This document shows, in pieces, positions 44,278-53,526 of a stretch of 64,000 nucleotides of DNA. A program made the translations under genes and the position numbers. The DNA lies in the NCBI RefSeq assembly GCF_000518985.1, contig NZ_JAEQ01000020.1, forward strand, positions 172 to 64,171. Direction: 5' to 3'. A model generated the notes under the pieces. The model ran no database searches, had not been told where the DNA came from, and saw only the letters and a program-made list of their open reading frames with translations. The DNA is from Chelativorans sp. J32 (GTDB lineage: Bacteria > Pseudomonadota > Alphaproteobacteria > Rhizobiales > Rhizobiaceae). How positions within the stretch are numbered: position 1 is the stretch's first letter; every line of letters begins with the position of its first letter.

Positions 44278-45252
44278 ATGGAACTGAAGCAGCTCAAATA
44301 TCTGCTGTCCGTTTCGGAGCTTGGCAGCTTCTCGAAGGCAGCGGTCGTGTTATCGGTGGCTCAGCCGGTTCTTTCGCGTCACATACGAAGCCTGGAGGAA
44401 GAGCTAGGCGTCGAGCTTCTTCACCGTACAGGCCGCGGCATCGTCGTTTCGGATGCCGGTAAGGTCGTGGTCGACCACGCCCGCTCGATCATGGCGTCCA
44501 TCGGCGCGATTTCCGCGGATATCGACACCCTAAGGTCGGATCCAAGCGGCAGGATATCGATAGGAATGCCGCCGACCGCGGGCTCGGTTCTGACCGCGCC
44601 GCTGATCGAACGGTTCCATGAGGAATATCCGCGCATAAGGTTGAAGGTGCAGGAGGGCTATAGCGGCCACGTCCTGGAATGGCTTTCAACGGGACGCATT
44701 GACGTTGCCATTCTCTACAACGCCCCGAAAACGTCCACATTGATGACGGAGCCGCTGATCGAGGAGGAGTTGCTGCTCGTAGGCCCCGGGCGGGAGCGGT
44801 GCATGGCAATGAATGGGCCGGTGAGCGGCGAGCAATTGGCCGAGTTGCCGCTGATCTTGCCTTCGCATCCGCACGGGTTGCGCGTGCTGGTCGAATCCCT
44901 TCTCGGCGCGCGCAAGATCTATCCCAATGTCGAATATGAGATCGATAGTCTCAGCGCCGTCGTCAACATGGTGGAGCGCGGCGTCGGATATACGATCCTG
45001 CCTTATGCCAGCGTCAATTCCAAGGTCGAGGATGGTGCGCTCAGGGTAACTTCCATCATAGAGCCGAGGATGACCCGGCACCTGGTGCTGGCGACCTCGA
45101 CACAGCGGCCGGTGACAAACGCGACGCGTATGCTGGCGAAGATGGTGACCCAGCTCGTGCGCGACCTCGTCAGGGAAGGCGTGTGGCTCCCTCGCGTTTC
45201 AACAGCGGACCAATATCACGCCTCCACCTCATCTATACCTGCTATACCGTAG
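44278..45252 (+). CDS. LysR-family transcriptional regulator
   Basis: About 324 residues. The N-terminal helix-turn-helix is LKQLKYLLSVSELGSFSKAA followed by QPVLSRHIRSLEEELG. The rest is a periplasmic-binding-like effector domain with GRISIGMPPTAGSVL and VERGVGYTILP, as in the CbbR/CysB/nitrogen-assimilation group. The ATG at 44278 (MELKQLKYL) is typical; an upstream in-frame start at 44248 adds ten residues. It sits in the centre of the second CoA island and is the only LysR in the window, hence the favoured binder of the ATAGC-W-GCTAT sites, two of which flank this gene. Confidence 0.9.
   Translation: MELKQLKYLLSVSELGSFSKAAVVLSVAQPVLSRHIRSLEEELGVELLHRTGRGIVVSDAGKVVVDHARSIMASIGAISADIDTLRSDPSGRISIGMPPTAGSVLTAPLIERFHEEYPRIRLKVQEGYSGHVLEWLSTGRIDVAILYNAPKTSTLMTEPLIEEELLLVGPGRERCMAMNGPVSGEQLAELPLILPSHPHGLRVLVESLLGARKIYPNVEYEIDSLSAVVNMVERGVGYTILPYASVNSKVEDGALRVTSIIEPRMTRHLVLATSTQRPVTNATRMLAKMVTQLVRDLVREGVWLPRVSTADQYHASTSSIPAIP
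45235..45245. promoter_or_regulatory. ATAGC-W-GCTAT-type site upstream of the amidohydrolase gene
   Basis: ATACCTGCTAT agrees with the palindrome at 18497 in ten of eleven bases. It lies in the last codons of the LysR gene, about 82 bases before the amidohydrolase start, where a promoter for the amidohydrolase-ligase-permease operon would be expected. Confidence 0.48.
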
Positions 45253-45326
45253 GCCGCAATTGTTCGCGCCACTGCGATTGCTGAGAATGCAATTCTTGAT
45301 GTCGGTGTTCGCAGGGAGGACGAGCG

Positions 45327-46295
45327 GTGCCAGTTGTCGATTCGCACGCGCATATCTGGGGCGAGGGGTTTTTGCCCCGGGCGTTCTTTCGACGCGCCGC
45401 CGAGCGGTGGGCTGCAAAGTCCGATGAACGCACGCCCGACATGATCCTGCCGCGGCTGCTTGCCGGCGTCGAGGATCAGAATGGCGATGATTTCGTAGAA
45501 AATATGAATCGGGCTGGCGTCGACCGGTCGTTCATCATGATGATCGACGTGGGCGAGCCCGTATTTGGCGAGGAGCCACCTGTCTCGATCGATCAACAAA
45601 TCGAGTTTTACGGCGCGTTGCAGAAGCGGCACAAGGGACGCCTCCACTGCCATGTCTCGGTCGATTTCCGGCGCAGCAACTATCTCGAAGCGCTAAAGCG
45701 CGGCGTCAGGGATCATGGTCTCGCCGGTATCGGCGAACTGACCCCAGACGGCTTTGCAGCCGACGGAGAGAGTGTGCGCCCCATGTTCAAGCTTGCAGCC
45801 GAGCTCGGCGTGCCGGTCCAGATCCATACCAGGGCCGGGGTCTGGACGGATTTTGCCGGCGCGGATTATTCGGAGAAGAACCCGGTTCATCCGATCCATG
45901 TCGCCCGGCTTGCGAAAGAGATACCGGATCTGAAGATCGTTCTCTGCCATGCAGGCTTTCCGCATTGGTGGCAAGTGGCGGCAGAGGCTGTTGCCGACCT
46001 TCCCAATTGTGTTCTCGACGTTTCCAACTGGAACGAACAGCTGGAATCCGATCCAGGCAATCTGATCGCTCGGCTTGCAACCTGGCGCTCCTTGGTGGGA
46101 AGCGAGCGAATCCTGTTTGCGTCGGATCAGGCGTCCGGCAAGCGCTTTACGGGTGACCGCTCGGATTTGGGCCGTTGGGTCGCATTCTTCCGCGACCTGC
46201 CGGCCAATGCGGAAAAATGGGGTTACCGCTTCAGAGCGGAGGAAGCCGAGCAGATGCTCGGCGCCAACGCACTTTCTTTCTACAATCTCTCATGA
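45327..46295 (+). CDS. Amidohydrolase-2 family metal-dependent hydrolase or decarboxylase
   Basis: About 322 residues of the TIM-barrel group that includes ACMS decarboxylase and lactone hydrolases. VVDSHAHIWGEG has the HxH metal ligands, VQIHTRAGVW and VLCHAGFPHWW the later histidines, and ILFASDQASG the conserved aspartate. The GTG at 45327 is used because GGGAGGA stands at 45314-45320 with six bases between. It starts an operon with the CoA ligase and a membrane permease. Likely tasks are lactone or ester opening, or non-oxidative decarboxylation, to give the acid that the ligase activates. Confidence 0.83.
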   Translation: MPVVDSHAHIWGEGFLPRAFFRRAAERWAAKSDERTPDMILPRLLAGVEDQNGDDFVENMNRAGVDRSFIMMIDVGEPVFGEEPPVSIDQQIEFYGALQKRHKGRLHCHVSVDFRRSNYLEALKRGVRDHGLAGIGELTPDGFAADGESVRPMFKLAAELGVPVQIHTRAGVWTDFAGADYSEKNPVHPIHVARLAKEIPDLKIVLCHAGFPHWWQVAAEAVADLPNCVLDVSNWNEQLESDPGNLIARLATWRSLVGSERILFASDQASGKRFTGDRSDLGRWVAFFRDLPANAEKWGYRFRAEEAEQMLGANALSFYNLS

Positions 46296-46306
46296 GGGGC
46301 CATAGA

Positions 46307-47911
46307 ATGCCAACCATGCCGAAAGCTCGAACGATTCCTGCCTTGCTCGATGAGCTGGCGGAAACCTATCCCGAGAGAGAGGCTTTGGTCGCCAAGGACA
46401 GGCGTTTCACCTATGCCGGCCTGCGAAAAGAAGTCCGTGCGTTTGCCAAGGGGCTGTCGGCAATGGGCGTCGGAAAAGGCAGTCGCGTCGCAATTCTGAT
46501 GGGCAACAAATGGGAGTGGATCGTCGCGGATCTCGCCATATGCAGCCTCGGCGGGATCATGGTTGCGGTGAACACCTGGGTCACGGCACGCGAACTCGGT
46601 TATATCCTGAAACACTCGGACGCGGACACGCTCGTCTATGTCGGCCGTTTTCTGAAATATGATTACTTGGCGATGCTGGGCGAATTGGAACCGCTTTCGC
46701 AAAGCATCCCGAAGCTCAAGAGGCTGATCCATGTCGGAGACCATGGATACGAAGGAAGCGTGCCGTTTGCTGCCGTTTATGAGAAGGGCAGGGACGTCCC
46801 CGACCATGTCATCAACGAGGCTGCAGCCGCTGTCGATCCCCAGGACGTCACTTATCTGCTCTACACTTCCGGCTCTACATCTACACCGAAAGGCGTGCAG
46901 ATTCAGCACTACGGCCTGATCGAAAACATGTGGAATATCGGCGAGCGTATGCACGCCACCCATGAGGACCGCTTGTGGCTTGCCGTCTCGCTCTATTGGG
47001 GCCTGGGATGCGAGAATGCGCTGTTCAACATCTTCACCCACGGCGGTTGCCTCGTATTGCAAGAACATTTCGATGCCGGGGAAGCATTGCGCATTATCGA
47101 AGAGGAGCGCTGTACGCTCTACTATGGCACGCCGAACATGGCGCAGGCGATGGCTGAGCATCCCGACCGGCCGAAGCGCGATCTGTCTTCCCTGCGTTCG
47201 GGCGGCGCAACCGGTTCCCCCGACCAGCTGCAACGCGTCGCCGACCTCGGCGCCAAGGAGATCTGCCACATTTACGGTCTCACCGAGACCTACGGAAATT
47301 GTGCGGTTTCCGATGGTCGGCTCGATCCGCCGGATAAGCGGTTCGCCACGGTCGGCCGGCCGCTTGATGGCGTTGACCTTCGCATCGTGGATCCCGAGAC
47401 GCTGGCGCCTGTTCCACGCGGCGTGACGGGCGAAGTGCAGGTGAGGCGCTATGTCACCATCGGCTACTATAAGGACGAGGACAAGAACCGGGACTCGTTC
47501 ACGCCCGACGGCTATTTCCGCACTGGCGATTTCGGCATCCTCGACAAGGATGGTTACCTCCATTTCCGCGGCCGTATGAAGGAGATGATCAAGACCGGCG
47601 GCATCAATGTCGCGCCGGCCGAGGTCGAGGAGATCCTAATGCAGCAGGAGGGCGTCAAGCTCGCTTTTGTCGTGGGTGTACCGGACAAGACCCGGGACGA
47701 GGTCATCGGCGCGGTGGTCGTCACTGAAAGGGAGCCGGCAGCTGGCACGGAGAAGAAGCTGGCCGAAGCTCTCAAGAAGCAACTCGCCGCATACAAGATA
47801 CCGCGTCTTTACCGCTTTGTGCGCGAGATCGATTTACCGCTCACCAATACGGGTAAGGTCAAGAAGAACGAACTGGCGAGCCTGTTCTTCGACCAATCTG
47901 CCGACGCATGA
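46307..47911 (+). CDS. AMP-dependent acyl-CoA synthetase/ligase
   Basis: About 534 residues. The AMP motif LLYTSGSTSTPKGVQIQHYG is clear, with YGLTETYGNCAVSDG and GYFRTGDFGILDKDGYLHF later. RMKEMIKTGGINVAPAEVEE and the catalytic lysine in LTNTGKVKKNEL complete the fold. It forms an acyl-adenylate and then the CoA thioester in the cytoplasm. The acid is unknown; neighbours (amidohydrolase, acyl-CoA dehydrogenase, thiolase-like/DUF35 pairs) point to a degraded organic acid. The ATG at 46307 (MPTMPKARTI) follows the amidohydrolase by 11 nt; its stop overlaps the permease start. Confidence 0.88.
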   Translation: MPTMPKARTIPALLDELAETYPEREALVAKDRRFTYAGLRKEVRAFAKGLSAMGVGKGSRVAILMGNKWEWIVADLAICSLGGIMVAVNTWVTARELGYILKHSDADTLVYVGRFLKYDYLAMLGELEPLSQSIPKLKRLIHVGDHGYEGSVPFAAVYEKGRDVPDHVINEAAAAVDPQDVTYLLYTSGSTSTPKGVQIQHYGLIENMWNIGERMHATHEDRLWLAVSLYWGLGCENALFNIFTHGGCLVLQEHFDAGEALRIIEEERCTLYYGTPNMAQAMAEHPDRPKRDLSSLRSGGATGSPDQLQRVADLGAKEICHIYGLTETYGNCAVSDGRLDPPDKRFATVGRPLDGVDLRIVDPETLAPVPRGVTGEVQVRRYVTIGYYKDEDKNRDSFTPDGYFRTGDFGILDKDGYLHFRGRMKEMIKTGGINVAPAEVEEILMQQEGVKLAFVVGVPDKTRDEVIGAVVVTEREPAAGTEKKLAEALKKQLAAYKIPRLYRFVREIDLPLTNTGKVKKNELASLFFDQSADA

Positions 47912-49356
47912 ACCCGGAGCCCGCGCACGGACCAGGCGCGGGAACCGCAATCGCTGCAACCGCCTCCAGTCGCCCGCGCCCTCTGCAGAGGTTGGCGGGC
48001 CTCCTGCTTGTTGCCACCATGTTCGTCGTCATTGTCGGCGAATTCGGTGCGCGGACCTGGATGGAACCGGTCGCGGCCGCGCTGGTCGTCGCCTTCATGC
48101 TGACGCAGCTCGGCCGGCTGAGTTTCTCCGTTCTCATCCTCTCCGCGATCGGCGTGATCTTCGTGGCGTTCGGGACTTTGACGCGATCGGATATGCTGGA
48201 GCTGATGGCGGCGGCGATTATCCGCTCGGGCTCGGTGGTGGCGATCTTCGTCTCGCTTCTGACCCTTCGCTCGGCAGTGAACGATATTCCGGGCATCGTT
48301 CGATCAGGTCTTTATCTGGTCAGCCAGCCGCCCGGGCGCCGCTATGCTGCCCTGACGCTCGGCTCCCAGCTCTTTTCCCACATTCTGCAATATGGTGCGG
48401 TCACACTTCTGGGAGGCCTGGTTACGAGCATCACCGCGCGAGAACCGGACGGATGGTTGCGTCAATCACGGGAGCGACGAATGCTGCTGGCGATCCAGCG
48501 CGGCTTTGTCGCGACGCTATGCTGGTCGCCCGTCGCCTTCCCGATGATCATATCGACGACGGTCATTCGCGGTTCGAGCTGGCTGGGATCGGTTCCGGGG
48601 GCACTGGGGACCAGTGTCATCCTAACGTTCGTCGGCTGGTTTCTGGATTCCTTGTTCAAGCCGCAGGTCAAGCCCGCGCCGCCACCTATGCCGGCGATCG
48701 GAAGGGTCGCTGACCTTTTTCCGCTGGCCCTCCTCTTTGTTGCCCTGTGTGGAGGCGCCTCGGTATTCGTCCTCACATTCGGAATGCCGATCTTGGCCGC
48801 AATCGTGGTCCTCGTGCCCATCACGTCGCTCAGCATCGTCGTCGCCAGAGCGGACAACGGCATCGCGGGGCGACTTGGAGCGGTGAGCGAATGGTTGCGC
48901 CGCTTTACCACTCAGGAGGCGCCATCCTTCTCCTCCGAATCGATGCTGGTGATGGTCGCCACGTTTACGGGCCTGCTTTCGGTCGATCTTTTCGGCCCGG
49001 TTGTTGCGGAGGCACATCTGCCGGCTTTGCCCGGTTGGCTCATACTGGTGCTCATCGTGTGGTGGATGCCGCTTATCGGTCTCTTCGGCCTGCACCCGAT
49101 CCTGGCAGCATCGCTCGTCAGCGGTCTGCTGCCGCAACCCGCATTGTATGATTTGACGCCGGATCAGATCGTCATCGCGATAACGGCGGGATGGGCGCTC
49201 TCGGGAGCGACGTCGCCGTTCACAGCAGTAACCCTTTTGGTCGCTCGCCTCGGACGCGTCCGGGCCACCACGGTGGGCTTGCAGTGGAACCGATGGTTTC
49301 TCCTCGTAAATGCGGTCGCGTTGTCGCTCTGGGCTGCCTTCAATCCCTTAGCCTGA
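47908..49356 (+). CDS. Unassigned polytopic membrane protein, probable organic-acid permease
   Basis: About 482 residues, with roughly twelve hydrophobic helices and a short polar N-terminus (MNPEPAHGPGAGTA). RSAVNDIPGIVRSGLYLVSQ and LCWSPVAFPMIISTT lie in loops that resemble re-entrant regions of ion-transporter superfamily members, and WALSGATSPFTAVTLLVARL is a repeated-looking counterpart in the C-terminal half. I do not recognise a named family. The four-base overlap with the CoA ligase suggests it transports the same acid or its product. The previous Liv-type importer would make it a second route, perhaps an exporter. Confidence 0.7.
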   Translation: MNPEPAHGPGAGTAIAATASSRPRPLQRLAGLLLVATMFVVIVGEFGARTWMEPVAAALVVAFMLTQLGRLSFSVLILSAIGVIFVAFGTLTRSDMLELMAAAIIRSGSVVAIFVSLLTLRSAVNDIPGIVRSGLYLVSQPPGRRYAALTLGSQLFSHILQYGAVTLLGGLVTSITAREPDGWLRQSRERRMLLAIQRGFVATLCWSPVAFPMIISTTVIRGSSWLGSVPGALGTSVILTFVGWFLDSLFKPQVKPAPPPMPAIGRVADLFPLALLFVALCGGASVFVLTFGMPILAAIVVLVPITSLSIVVARADNGIAGRLGAVSEWLRRFTTQEAPSFSSESMLVMVATFTGLLSVDLFGPVVAEAHLPALPGWLILVLIVWWMPLIGLFGLHPILAASLVSGLLPQPALYDLTPDQIVIAITAGWALSGATSPFTAVTLLVARLGRVRATTVGLQWNRWFLLVNAVALSLWAAFNPLA

Positions 49357-49791
49357 ACGGGCGGCCACTCCGATACCGAGTCCGCCCGGAACGATCAGAA
49401 TTTCCGACAACATTGTTGCTTGAGGCGCGAAAAGCGCAGATGGCCGCGCCGCAGGGCTGCCGTATTTTTTATCCAGTGTTCTCCACTGCTTGAAGGACGC
49501 GCCTCAAGAACGGGCGCGTTGCGGGCTTTTTGTATCGAGAGGCATTCTTCGACGGTTTCACAGAGGCGGGTAGGGGCGCGATAGAAACATGGTCCAGAAA
49601 GTGGGCTCAATGAAAGCCCATGGGAAATGGAATAAGACGGCAGAAACTTCACGGTTCCTCGGTCAGGAAGCTGTGCTAGCCCGACCGGTCGGGAAGTTCC
49701 GCCAGAGGTTTTTTTTAAGGTCTTAGGTTTTTACTGGCCGCAAAATCGCCGGACAGGTTAGCTCCATCTCCGACACAAGCACAAGCATGAG
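49357..49791. other. Intergenic stretch without a gene
   Basis: 435 bases between the permease gene and the YbhN-type gene. No open frame has coding character. The region holds a hairpin with a T-rich tail (49497-49532) and, near the right end, T-rich runs at about 49709-49716 and 49726-49736 that may belong to the promoter of the next gene. No tRNA or known small RNA is recognised. Confidence 0.6.
49497..49532 (+). terminator. Hairpin with T-rich tail, possible terminator
   Basis: ACGCGCC (49497-49503) pairs with GGCGCGT (49513-49519), then TGCGGGCTTTTTG. It lies 141 bases after the permease stop and could end the operon that began at 45327. Confidence 0.6.
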
Positions 49792-50733
49792 ATGTCACGC
49801 ATGCACCTGAAGAAATATGTTTGGTCAATCATCGGCCTTGGTGCGGTGGTCTTCTCAGCTTGGCTCCTCTACCATGAATTGCGTGGGCTTTCGCTTGACG
49901 AGCTCTGGGGCAGCCTCACCGCAATTCCGGCAGTCAACTGGCTCCTCTGTGTGATCGCCACGCTTGTGGCTTATGGTGCCTTGGCCGCATACGACCACCT
50001 CGCACTTACGCATCTGAGGAAACGGGTCGGCTGGATCTATATCACCATCACCTCGTTCACCACTTATGCGTTGTCGCACAATATCGGCGCGTCGGTCTTT
50101 TCCGGGTCGATCGTGCGCTATCGTGCTTATACGGCGAAGGGATTGACCGGGCCGGAGGTGGGCGTCCTGGTGGCCTTCTGTTCCTTCACCTTCGCCCTCG
50201 GCATTGTTCTTCTTACGGGCCTCGTCCTGCTGATCGAGCCGCAGATCGCGGACCGCTTTGTCGATATGCTTCCCGTGGAGGCATCGGCGCTGACAGGCGC
50301 GCTCCTCCTTGGTCTTGTTCTGCTTTATGTTGCCGGCAGCGCGTTGAGACTGCGACCGCTGCATATCGGCAAGCTTGAAATTTCCTATCCGCGCCTTTCG
50401 ATTGTTGCGCGCCAATTGCTGATCGGGCCCTTGGAGATCATCGGCGCGGCAGCGATAATCTATTTTGCGCTGCCGGCTTCGGGGAATCCCGGCTTTGTGA
50501 CGATCCTGGGGATTTTTCTGATTTCCTTTTCCCTGGCCCTTCTTTCCCATGCCCCGGGCGGTCTTGGGGTTCTCGAGCTTGCTTTCATCTCCGGGCTGCC
50601 GGAACTCGACCCGGCGGATGTTCTGGCCGCCCTTCTGGTGTTCCGGCTTCTCTATCTGATCATTCCGTTCATCGCTGCCCTGATCATCGTTCTCGGGTTC
50701 GAGCGTCGGCAGCTCGTCAATGAACGGACCTGA
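49792..50733 (+). CDS. YbhN/UPF0104 family membrane protein (lysylphosphatidylglycerol-synthase TM region)
   Basis: About 313 residues, seven to eight membrane helices. ITSFTTYALSHNIGASVFSG is the characteristic segment, and LLSHAPGGLGVLELAFISG matches the conserved P-G-G-x-G-x-x-E motif of the MprF flippase domain. The synthetase part of MprF is missing, so the role is probably lipid translocation or envelope maintenance. Its stop touches the stop of the convergent PhaG gene. A start at 49792 is used; an ATG at 49801 (MHLKKYVW) is equally possible. Confidence 0.85.
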   Translation: MSRMHLKKYVWSIIGLGAVVFSAWLLYHELRGLSLDELWGSLTAIPAVNWLLCVIATLVAYGALAAYDHLALTHLRKRVGWIYITITSFTTYALSHNIGASVFSGSIVRYRAYTAKGLTGPEVGVLVAFCSFTFALGIVLLTGLVLLIEPQIADRFVDMLPVEASALTGALLLGLVLLYVAGSALRLRPLHIGKLEISYPRLSIVARQLLIGPLEIIGAAAIIYFALPASGNPGFVTILGIFLISFSLALLSHAPGGLGVLELAFISGLPELDPADVLAALLVFRLLYLIIPFIAALIIVLGFERRQLVNERT

Positions 50734-51129
50734 TCACTGGCGATGTGGCCTGCTGGATGTAATCGGAAACACGGCGTCGGCCTGCTCATCCGCAGGTAAG
50801 ACCGGATCCTTCCCCTCGGCGCGGTCCCGGTAGAGCGCTGCGCGTCCGAGAAGCATCAGGGTGACCGGCGTCGTTGCCGTAATGAAAATGCCGATCAGCA
50901 CCTCGTGCAGCACTGGCCTCGTCTCCACGTAAGAGAAGAACAGGATCGAAGCAATCACGATCGACGCGGTCCCATAGCTCGTTCCCAAGGTCGGCGCGTG
51001 GATGCGCTGATAGAAGCTCTGCAAACGCACGAGGCCTATCGTTCCCAGCAGCGTTAGGAATGCGCCGAGCAGGGCCAGGATCGAGACGCCGAGCGCCAGC
51101 CAGAGGGGGATATCCTGTTCAGGGCTCAT
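50734..51129 (-). CDS. phaG: Monovalent cation/H+ antiporter subunit G
   Basis: About 131 residues, three membrane helices. ALLGAFLTLLGTIGLVRLQSFYQRIHAPTLG is the MnhG/PhaG motif (helix, then R-L-x-D/S-x-x-x-R-x-H). It is the last gene of the pha operon and overlaps the F gene by four bases. It is part of a multi-subunit antiporter that exchanges K+ or Na+ for protons at the inner membrane. The start at 51129 is supported by that overlap; a longer upstream frame is phaF in another frame. Confidence 0.9.
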   Translation of the reverse strand: MSPEQDIPLWLALGVSILALLGAFLTLLGTIGLVRLQSFYQRIHAPTLGTSYGTASIVIASILFFSYVETRPVLHEVLIGIFITATTPVTLMLLGRAALYRDRAEGKDPVLPADEQADAVFPITSSRPHRQ

Positions 51130-51407
51130 TCGATCACCTCTCCTCTCATCAGAAACTTTGCAAGCGCGACGGTTGAGACAAAACCGAGAATCGCGATCAC
51201 CAGCGCCGCCTCGAAATAGATGCTGCTGCCGCTGCGCAGGCCGAAGAGGAGGAGTTCCAGCATCGCGACTACATAGAGCGCGTCGAGTCCCAGAACCTTG
51301 TCCTGCGCCCGCGGCCCGTTCACCATGCGGAAAGTTGCAAGCAGCATCGCGATTCCGAGCATGATCTGTGCGATTGTCAGTGACCATTCCAGGATCGCAG
51401 TGTTCAT
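51126..51407 (-). CDS. phaF: Monovalent cation/H+ antiporter subunit F
   Basis: About 93 residues with three helices. RMVNGPRAQDKVLGLDALYVVAM is the MnhF/PhaF signature. It overlaps phaE and phaG by four bases each. The start at 51407 is MNTAILEWSL. Confidence 0.9.
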   Translation of the reverse strand: MNTAILEWSLTIAQIMLGIAMLLATFRMVNGPRAQDKVLGLDALYVVAMLELLLFGLRSGSSIYFEAALVIAILGFVSTVALAKFLMRGEVIE

Positions 51408-51889
51408 TCGAATATCTCCAGGAGAAGGTTTTCGTAGCGATTCTTGATCAGCTCCACCCAATCATCCTCGTCCACCAGGTCGAAGACATGCAGGAGCAGG
51501 ATGCCTCCCCTGTCGCTGTAGTCGATCCAGGCAGTGCCCGGGGTGCTGGTGACGATGGTTGCCAGCACCGCCAGACCGACAGGATCCCTTAATTGCAGTG
51601 GGATCGAGACGAAACCGGATCTGAGCTTCTCTCTTTCGCCCGAAAGGATCACGCGCGCTACCGCGATATTGGAGCGCGCAATGTCCAGCAAAACGATGCC
51701 CACCAGCCGCGGGATAAAATCCCACCGCCGCAGCCGTGGCTTCGCGGGACGCAAGGCTGCGAGGCCCTGTGCCGCGAGAAGAGCCACGGCGGTGCCGAGT
51801 AAAAGCTGGCCAAGCGAAAACCCAGCGAGAAAAAGCCAGGCTAGCGCAATCGCAACGATCAGCAAGGGATAGGGAAAGAGCCGCCTCAT
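51404..51889 (-). CDS. phaE: Monovalent cation/H+ antiporter subunit E
   Basis: About 161 residues. The N-terminal helices (PLLIVAIALAWLFLAGFSLG) are followed by LVGIVLLDIARSNIAVARVIL and VTSTPGTAWIDYSDRGGILLLHVFD, the MnhE/PhaE pattern. It overlaps both neighbours by four bases. It anchors the complex in the membrane; its exact role in transport is unclear in the family. Confidence 0.9.
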   Translation of the reverse strand: MRRLFPYPLLIVAIALAWLFLAGFSLGQLLLGTAVALLAAQGLAALRPAKPRLRRWDFIPRLVGIVLLDIARSNIAVARVILSGEREKLRSGFVSIPLQLRDPVGLAVLATIVTSTPGTAWIDYSDRGGILLLHVFDLVDEDDWVELIKNRYENLLLEIFE

Positions 51890-53526
51890 GGTGCGATCTC
51901 TCCTTTGTTCGGAACCGCCTGGAGAGCTTGCATGACCGCTTCGATATAGGCTTGCGGCGCATGAAGATCCGAAGCCGTCGCCTCCAGAAGCCTGTAGGTC
52001 GGGCCTGCCGCGACAGTCATCACCACGACCGCCGTCAGAAGAAGGGCGATCGGCGCAACCTCCACGAGAAGCACGCGTGGGACCTCCCCATCAATTCGTG
52101 CCCAGAACGAACGGATCCCAGCACGGGTCATGGCGATGAGGGTGGCAAAACCCGAGAGGATCAGGAAGGAGGCGAGCCACCACGAGGAGTGCCTGATCGC
52201 GCCGTCGCCGAGGCCGGCCGGATTGAACATGGAGGTGAGCATGGCGAATTTGGCAAGGAAGCCAGGCAGCGGAGGCAGTCCGGCAAGCAGGATGCCGCAA
52301 ATGGCGAAGCTTACGCCCAGAACGGCGAGCGTCTCCGGAATGGCCACGCCGATTTCTTCCGTTGCAGGGTCTTCCTCTTCCTCCCCCTCGCCATAGGCTT
52401 CCATTGTCACTGCAAGAACATTGGCGGCGGGGTCCTGGCCGCGTTCGATCAGCTCGATGAGCATGAAGAGAGCGGCAAGCGCCAAGGTGGAACTGAGAAG
52501 ATAGAACAACGCTCCGGCGGTGACACCCGCCTGCGAAAACCCGATGGCAGCAAGAACCGTGCCTGACGATACAAGGACCGAGTAGCCGGCCAGGCGTCCC
52601 ATCGCCTGCGAGGCCAACACGCCCACCATACCGAACAGGATCGTCGCCATGCCGGCCAGGAACAGCGCTTCGGAGCCGAAACCGCTGGACGATCCTGCCT
52701 CGGACCCGAAAAAGAGCAGCGACAGACGCATGAGGATGTAGATGCCGACCTTTGTCATGATCGAGAACACGGCCGCCACAGGCGCGGCGGCAGCCGAGTA
52801 GGCGGTCGGAAGCCAGAAATTCAGCGGCCATATACCGGCCTTGACGAGAAAGGCGATGCCCAAAATACCGGCGCCTGCTTCTGCGATCGCACGGCCGTCA
52901 CCATCGAGCTCCCCAAACACCACCGCCAGATGCGCCATGTTGAGCGTACCTGCAGCGCTGTAGATCATCGCCACACCGATGAGAAAAAGCAGCGAGGCGG
53001 CAAGATTGATGACGATGTAATGCATACCGGCTTTCACGCGGGCTGGGCCGGAGCCGTGCAGCACCAATCCGTAGGAAGCGGCAAGCAGGACCTCGAAGAA
53101 CACGAAGAGGTTGAACAGGTCGCCCGTCAGGAATGCCCCGTTGAGCCCCATCAGCAAGAACAGGAACAGGCTGTGATAGTGGGCGCCGGCCCTCTGCCAA
53201 CGGGCGATGGAGAAGATAAGAGCGGCGAGCCCAAGCACCGCCGTGAGAACCAGCATGATTGCCGAGAGGCGGTCGAGAACGAGATTGATGGCGATCGGGG
53301 CCGGCCAGTTTCCCAGCAGGTAGACGAAGATCCGACCATCTTCCGCACCGGCGGCGGGATAGGTTCTCTTGAGCAGCACGAAAGCCACGACGATCAGCGC
53401 GAGGGCAGTGAGGATGGAAACTGCATCCTTCAGCCGGCGCTCGCGATCCTCGAAAAAAAGAAGCAGCCCGCCCGCCAATAACGGGATGAGGATTGGCGCA
53501 ATGATGAGGTGTGAAGGGTTTGGCAT
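51886..53526 (-). CDS. phaD: Monovalent cation/H+ antiporter subunit D
   Basis: About 546 residues of the NADH:quinone oxidoreductase M/N-like family with about fourteen helices. LNGAFLTGDLFNLFVFFEVL holds the conserved glutamate of helix 5, and FLVKAGIWPLNFWLPTAYSAA the conserved lysine of helix 7. It is a proton- or cation-carrying subunit. A longer cytoplasmic insert with EGEEEEDPATEE near residue 390 is acidic and unlike its hydrophobic surroundings. The ATG at 53526 overlaps the phaC stop; a GTG one codon earlier is possible. Confidence 0.92.
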   Translation of the reverse strand: MPNPSHLIIAPILIPLLAGGLLLFFEDRERRLKDAVSILTALALIVVAFVLLKRTYPAAGAEDGRIFVYLLGNWPAPIAINLVLDRLSAIMLVLTAVLGLAALIFSIARWQRAGAHYHSLFLFLLMGLNGAFLTGDLFNLFVFFEVLLAASYGLVLHGSGPARVKAGMHYIVINLAASLLFLIGVAMIYSAAGTLNMAHLAVVFGELDGDGRAIAEAGAGILGIAFLVKAGIWPLNFWLPTAYSAAAAPVAAVFSIMTKVGIYILMRLSLLFFGSEAGSSSGFGSEALFLAGMATILFGMVGVLASQAMGRLAGYSVLVSSGTVLAAIGFSQAGVTAGALFYLLSSTLALAALFMLIELIERGQDPAANVLAVTMEAYGEGEEEEDPATEEIGVAIPETLAVLGVSFAICGILLAGLPPLPGFLAKFAMLTSMFNPAGLGDGAIRHSSWWLASFLILSGFATLIAMTRAGIRSFWARIDGEVPRVLLVEVAPIALLLTAVVVMTVAAGPTYRLLEATASDLHAPQAYIEAVMQALQAVPNKGEIAP

